From an uncultured Lachnospiraceae bacterium (GTDB lineage: Bacteria > Bacillota > Clostridia > Lachnospirales > Lachnospiraceae), in NCBI GenBank assembly GCA_910586955.1, contig CAJUMM010000108.1, positions 1 to 8,352 on the forward strand: a DNA stretch of 8,352 nt. The letters run 5' to 3'. The position numbers and the translations under genes are program-made. Under the pieces are notes generated by a model. The model had not been told where the DNA came from. It ran no database searches and saw only the letters and a list, made by a program, of their open reading frames with translations. Positions 6,000 through 8,352 of the stretch are shown here, one piece after another; position 1 is the first letter of the stretch; every line of letters begins with the position of its first letter.

Positions 6000-6650
6000 T
6001 TACCCAAGCAGTACCCTTTCCAGTTCCTTTACATCTGCTGCTAGAACCTCTGCCCCGGCCCCGGACAATTCCTCCCTGCTGCCGTAGCCATACAGGACTC
6101 CGATGCTATGCACCCCGCTCTCCCGGGCTGCCTCCACATCGTGCCTCCGGTCCCCTACCATCACGGCCCTGCTTTTATCCGAAACCTTGCACTGCTCTAA
6201 AATCTCCTCAATCATCTGGGCTTTCCGGAGTTCCTCACTGCCCATCCGCTGTCCTGCAATACCGTCAAAACAGGAGGCAAGGCCAAAATAGTCCAAAATT
6301 TCCCTGGCAGTCCCCTCCCCTTTATAGGTAGCCACATAAAGGTGTTTTCCGGCAGCGTGGAGGTTCCCCAGCATCTGCGGAATTCCATCGTAAACTTTAT
6401 TTTCAAATTTCCCCTGTCTTCCGTAATATTCCCGGTAAAACATGGTGGCCTTTTGAATCTGCTCCGGTGTAAAGCCATAAAATTTTTGAAAAGATTCCTT
6501 CAGAGGAGGTCCAATAAAAGCGCACAATTTTTCCCAGCTCTCCTCCTGTATCCCAAATTTCCCCAAAGCATACCGGACGCCTCCGGTAATTCCTACGGCC
6601 GGATCCGTCAGGGTTCCGTCCAAATCAAACACAATTCTTTCGTATGTCAT
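6000..6650 (-). CDS. HAD-superfamily hydrolase (phosphoglycolate phosphatase-like)
   Basis: A 216-aa cytosolic phosphatase of the haloacid dehalogenase superfamily. All four motifs are present: FDLDGTLTD with nucleophile D9 and acid D11, the motif II threonine T108 in VATYKGEG, K143 for motif III, and GDRRHD (166-171) for motif IV. The cap inserted after motif I is helical (about 17-85, with IGPPLKESF), as in subfamily IA Gph/PpaX-type enzymes. A phosphomonoester substrate is expected; which one cannot be told. The ATG overlaps the rnhA stop by four bases (ATGA), with GGAAG just upstream, so it is the last gene of the mscL-rnhA-HAD run. I see no convincing terminator after it. Confidence 0.93.
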   Translation of the reverse strand: MTYERIVFDLDGTLTDPAVGITGGVRYALGKFGIQEESWEKLCAFIGPPLKESFQKFYGFTPEQIQKATMFYREYYGRQGKFENKVYDGIPQMLGNLHAAGKHLYVATYKGEGTAREILDYFGLASCFDGIAGQRMGSEELRKAQMIEEILEQCKVSDKSRAVMVGDRRHDVEAARESGVHSIGVLYGYGSREELSGAGAEVLAADVKELERVLLG

Positions 6651-7123
6651 ACTTCCAGTCCCTCATCGATGATCAAATTTTCCCCGTCTGCAGCCGATGT
6701 GGCCAGATAATCGCAGCGCTCGTTCTGTTCATGCCCCGCATGCCCCTTCACCCAGATAAACCGCACCTCATGAGAAGCTTTCGCTTTCAAAAGCCGTTTC
6801 CAGAGATCCACGTTTTTCACAGGACCGGTACTTCTCTTCCATCCCTTTTTCACCCAGCCCTCAATCCAGTGCTGGTTGAAAGCCTCCGTCACATATTTGG
6901 AATCGGAATACACCTCTACCCGGCAGGGACGGTTCAAGGCCTCCAGCCCTATAATCACTGCCATCAGCTCCATGCGGTTGTTGGTGGTCCGCAGGTATCC
7001 CTGGCTGTACTCCCTCACATGAAGGGTTCCCTTGGTATCTTCATAGGTCAGAATGGTCCCGTAGCCGCCGGGACCGTCAGGATTTCCCCTGGCAGCCCCG
7101 TCCGTATAAATCTTTACCAGCAT
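6647..7123 (-). CDS. rnhA: Ribonuclease HI
   Basis: A 158-aa bacterial-type RNase H1, which cuts the RNA strand of RNA-DNA hybrids such as R-loops and primer remnants. The catalytic set is complete: D8 in IYTDGAARGNPG-like context, E52 in NNRMELMAV, D74 in VYSDSKYV, H128 in WVKGHAGH and D138 in NERCDYLA. The basic handle KKGWKRSTGPVKNVDLW (about 92-108) is present, as in the E. coli enzyme. There is no N-terminal hybrid-binding domain. The ATG has GGAGGAGG upstream, in the 15-bp gap after mscL. The stop overlaps the HAD gene start, suggesting coupled translation. Confidence 0.96.
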   Translation of the reverse strand: MLVKIYTDGAARGNPDGPGGYGTILTYEDTKGTLHVREYSQGYLRTTNNRMELMAVIIGLEALNRPCRVEVYSDSKYVTEAFNQHWIEGWVKKGWKRSTGPVKNVDLWKRLLKAKASHEVRFIWVKGHAGHEQNERCDYLATSAADGENLIIDEGLEV

Positions 7124-7138
7124 ATGCCTCCTCCGCTT

Positions 7139-7579
7139 TTAAGCTACGTCCGAGGTACAGTAAGGACATTTGTCCGCTTTTATATGGATCTCAGACATGC
7201 AGTGGGGGCAGACTTTTGTTGCGGGCTTCTCCGGAGCAGCCGGCTTTTCCTGCTTCCGGTGCAGCTTGTTCATCTGCTTCACCACCAGAAAGACTACGAA
7301 AGCCGTAATCAGGAAATTAATCAGTCCCGTAATAAAGCTGCCGTAGGCTATGGTAGCCGTGGCTTCCTTGGCCGCCTCCAGGGTGGCGTAGGAATTGCCG
7401 TCCAGGGCGATAAACATATTGCTGAAATCCAGCTTTCCCGTAAAAATACTGATAAAAGGCATGACAATGTCATTTACCAGGGCACTAACCAGGGTATTGA
7501 AGCCCCCGCCGATAATAACACCCACTGCCAAATCGATCATATTGCCTTTCAGGGCAAACTCTTTAAACTCTTTTAACAT
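7139..7579 (-). CDS. mscL: Large-conductance mechanosensitive channel with C-terminal zinc ribbon
   Basis: A 146-aa MscL, the homo-oligomeric channel that opens under membrane tension to release solutes in osmotic downshock. LKEFKEFALKGNMIDLAVGVIIGGGF at residues 2-27 is the amphipathic N-helix plus the glycine-rich pore helix (TM1). A periplasmic loop (about 45-78) and TM2 (about 79-101) follow. After a Pro/Lys/Glu linker there is an added zinc ribbon, CPHC (124-127) and CPYC (138-141), absent from E. coli MscL. The frame stays open 34 codons upstream, but the ATG at 7579 is chosen because AAGGGAG lies 7 bases before it and the family homology starts there. It is the first gene of the mscL-rnhA-HAD run. 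The large palindrome at 7604-7690 lies just upstream. Confidence 0.95.
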   Translation of the reverse strand: MLKEFKEFALKGNMIDLAVGVIIGGGFNTLVSALVNDIVMPFISIFTGKLDFSNMFIALDGNSYATLEAAKEATATIAYGSFITGLINFLITAFVVFLVVKQMNKLHRKQEKPAAPEKPATKVCPHCMSEIHIKADKCPYCTSDVA

Positions 7580-7603
7580 GCTGTTTCTCCCTTCTTTTAC
7601 AAA

Positions 7604-7690
7604 AAGGGGCCGCCGCAAAATAAGCCCTTGGGCCTTCCTATCCTTGGATATCGGGAATGCCTCTGCTGTCTTATTCTGCAACAGCCCCTT
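7604..7690 (-). repeat. 87-base palindromic element with 21-pair terminal stem (terminator and/or MITE-like)
   Basis: On the minus strand, 7690-7670 (starting AAGGGGCTGTTGC) pairs without interruption with 7624-7604 (ending GCCCCTT), giving 21 pairs of which four are G-U. The 45-nt interior can fold further: GGC-A-TTCC pairs with GGAA-G-GCC, and TATC-CAAG-GATA forms a tip. The 3' arm ends in five T's (7605-7601), so RNA read from the permease gene could terminate here, 20 nt after that gene's stop. Termini of this sort also occur in short non-autonomous insertion elements; no target duplication was recognised. Confidence 0.65.
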
Positions 7691-7709
7691 GTATCTTAAG
7701 CAAACTGCT

Positions 7710-8352
7710 TTAAATCAAAAAATATTTAACCAGGAACAAAATGGCCAGTATGTACATAACCACGCTGATTTTCTTCTCCTTGGCCTTTCCGGAAACCAGG
7801 TTGAGGACCACGTAGGAGATAACTCCCATGGAAATACCCTCGGAAATGCTGTAGAAGAAGGGCATAGCTGCAATACAGATAAAGGCCGGAATCCCTTCCG
7901 CAAAATCGGTAAAATCAATATTTCCCACCTGATTTACCATATAGAAGCCCACTACAATCAAAGCCGGAGCCGTTGCAAAGGACGGAATGGCAAGGAAGAT
8001 AGGAGACAGAAGCAGGGACAGGGCAAACAATGCCGCCGTAGTCATGGCTGTAAGGCCCGTTCTTCCGCCCTCGGAAACACCGGAAGCACTCTCTACAAAA
8101 GTGGTAGTAGTGGAAGTACCGAGAACAGCACCTGCCGTGGTGGCTACAGCGTCTGCCATCAAAGCACCCTTGATATTGGGAAGCTTGCCGTCCTTATCCA
8201 GCATGTCCGCCTTGGACGCCACGCCGATAAGGGTTCCCAGGGTATCAAACATGTCCACAAACAGGAATGCAAAGATAATCACTACAAACTCCGCCAGGGG
8301 AATAGCAGTAAAATTAAGCTGTGCAAAAATCGGCGCAATGCTGGGAACGGAA
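7710..8352 (-). CDS. NCS2-family purine permease (AzgA/GhxP type), C-terminal part (cut by window edge)
   Basis: The last 213 residues of a nucleobase:cation symporter. The reading frame is open through 8352, so the start lies outside. The signatures are FLFVDMFDTLGTLIGVASKADM, followed by the loop GTSTTTTFVESASGVSEGGRTG, characteristic of the AzgA-like branch of NCS2 (guanine, hypoxanthine, xanthine or adenine transporters, COG2252 type). About six further hydrophobic segments follow, ending in a short tail at the membrane. The exact purine cannot be told from this part. An internal GTG at 8282 encodes a valine inside a membrane helix and is not a start. Downstream is the palindromic element at 7604-7690, a plausible terminator. 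Confidence 0.92.
   Translation of the reverse strand, partial: SVPSIAPIFAQLNFTAIPLAEFVVIIFAFLFVDMFDTLGTLIGVASKADMLDKDGKLPNIKGALMADAVATTAGAVLGTSTTTTFVESASGVSEGGRTGLTAMTTAALFALSLLLSPIFLAIPSFATAPALIVVGFYMVNQVGNIDFTDFAEGIPAFICIAAMPFFYSISEGISMGVISYVVLNLVSGKAKEKKISVVMYILAILFLVKYFLI

Noticed and set aside
6644..7576. A 310-codon open frame on the plus strand across rnhA and mscL
   Set aside because: It is antisense to two well-identified genes, of low-complexity His/Gln-rich composition, with no promoter or ribosome site.
7580..7681. An upstream in-frame start for mscL at 7681
   Set aside because: The extra 34 residues come from the palindromic element, lack MscL similarity and have no ribosome site.
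7698..7710. A small hairpin AAGCA-AAC-TGCTT at the permease stop as a terminator
   Set aside because: Only five pairs, a three-base loop and no T tract. The larger element at 7604-7690 is a better candidate.

Overview
The window looks like chromosomal DNA of a Gram-positive, moderately GC-rich anaerobe of the class Clostridia, most likely Lachnospiraceae. The evidence is the strong AAGGAG-type ribosome sites, sigma-A style promoters, and the set of genes: a YnbB-type aluminium-resistance/methionine gamma-lyase-like protein next to miaA and a BaiN/HI0933 flavoprotein, and a MscL carrying a zinc ribbon. Species cannot be named from this evidence. Almost everything is housekeeping or transport on the minus strand. 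Only one small two-gene module is on the plus strand. I see no phage, CRISPR, rRNA or tRNA genes and no transposase.

Layout, left to right. (1) Positions 1-2699, minus strand: miaA, then a PLP-dependent YnbB-like enzyme, then a flavoprotein cut by the left edge. They form one tight operon (14-bp gap, then an ATGA overlap) read from a clear sigma-A promoter at 2731-2759. (2) Positions 2781-3484, plus strand: a 67-aa XRE-type repressor with a TTG start and a four-helix membrane protein, overlapping by ATGA. They are read divergently from miaA by a promoter whose -35 box lies in one arm of a striking inverted repeat, probably an autoregulatory operator. A terminator hairpin (3499-3549) that could work both ways separates them from the next, convergent operon. 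(3) Positions 3549-5849, minus strand: an OPT-family transporter followed directly (TAGATG junction) by a small PqqD-like RRE-domain protein. The promoter, leader hairpin and a possible tiny leader ORF lie in 5850-5946. (4) Positions 6000-7579, minus strand: mscL, rnhA and a HAD phosphatase, again tightly packed. (5) Positions 7710-8352: the C-terminal half of an AzgA-type NCS2 purine permease, cut by the right edge.

The most unusual structures lie outside the genes. An 87-base palindromic element at 7604-7690 can form a continuous 21-pair outer stem between the permease gene and mscL, and leaves almost no room for a separate mscL promoter. A strong 11-pair hairpin occupies the leader of the OPT transporter. 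A pair of near-identical inverted arms flanks the XRE promoter. On the protein side, the orphan RRE (peptide-binding) protein translationally coupled to a putative oligopeptide transporter, with no radical SAM gene nearby, is the best candidate for an undescribed functional partnership. No spectacular new defence or mobile system is evident.
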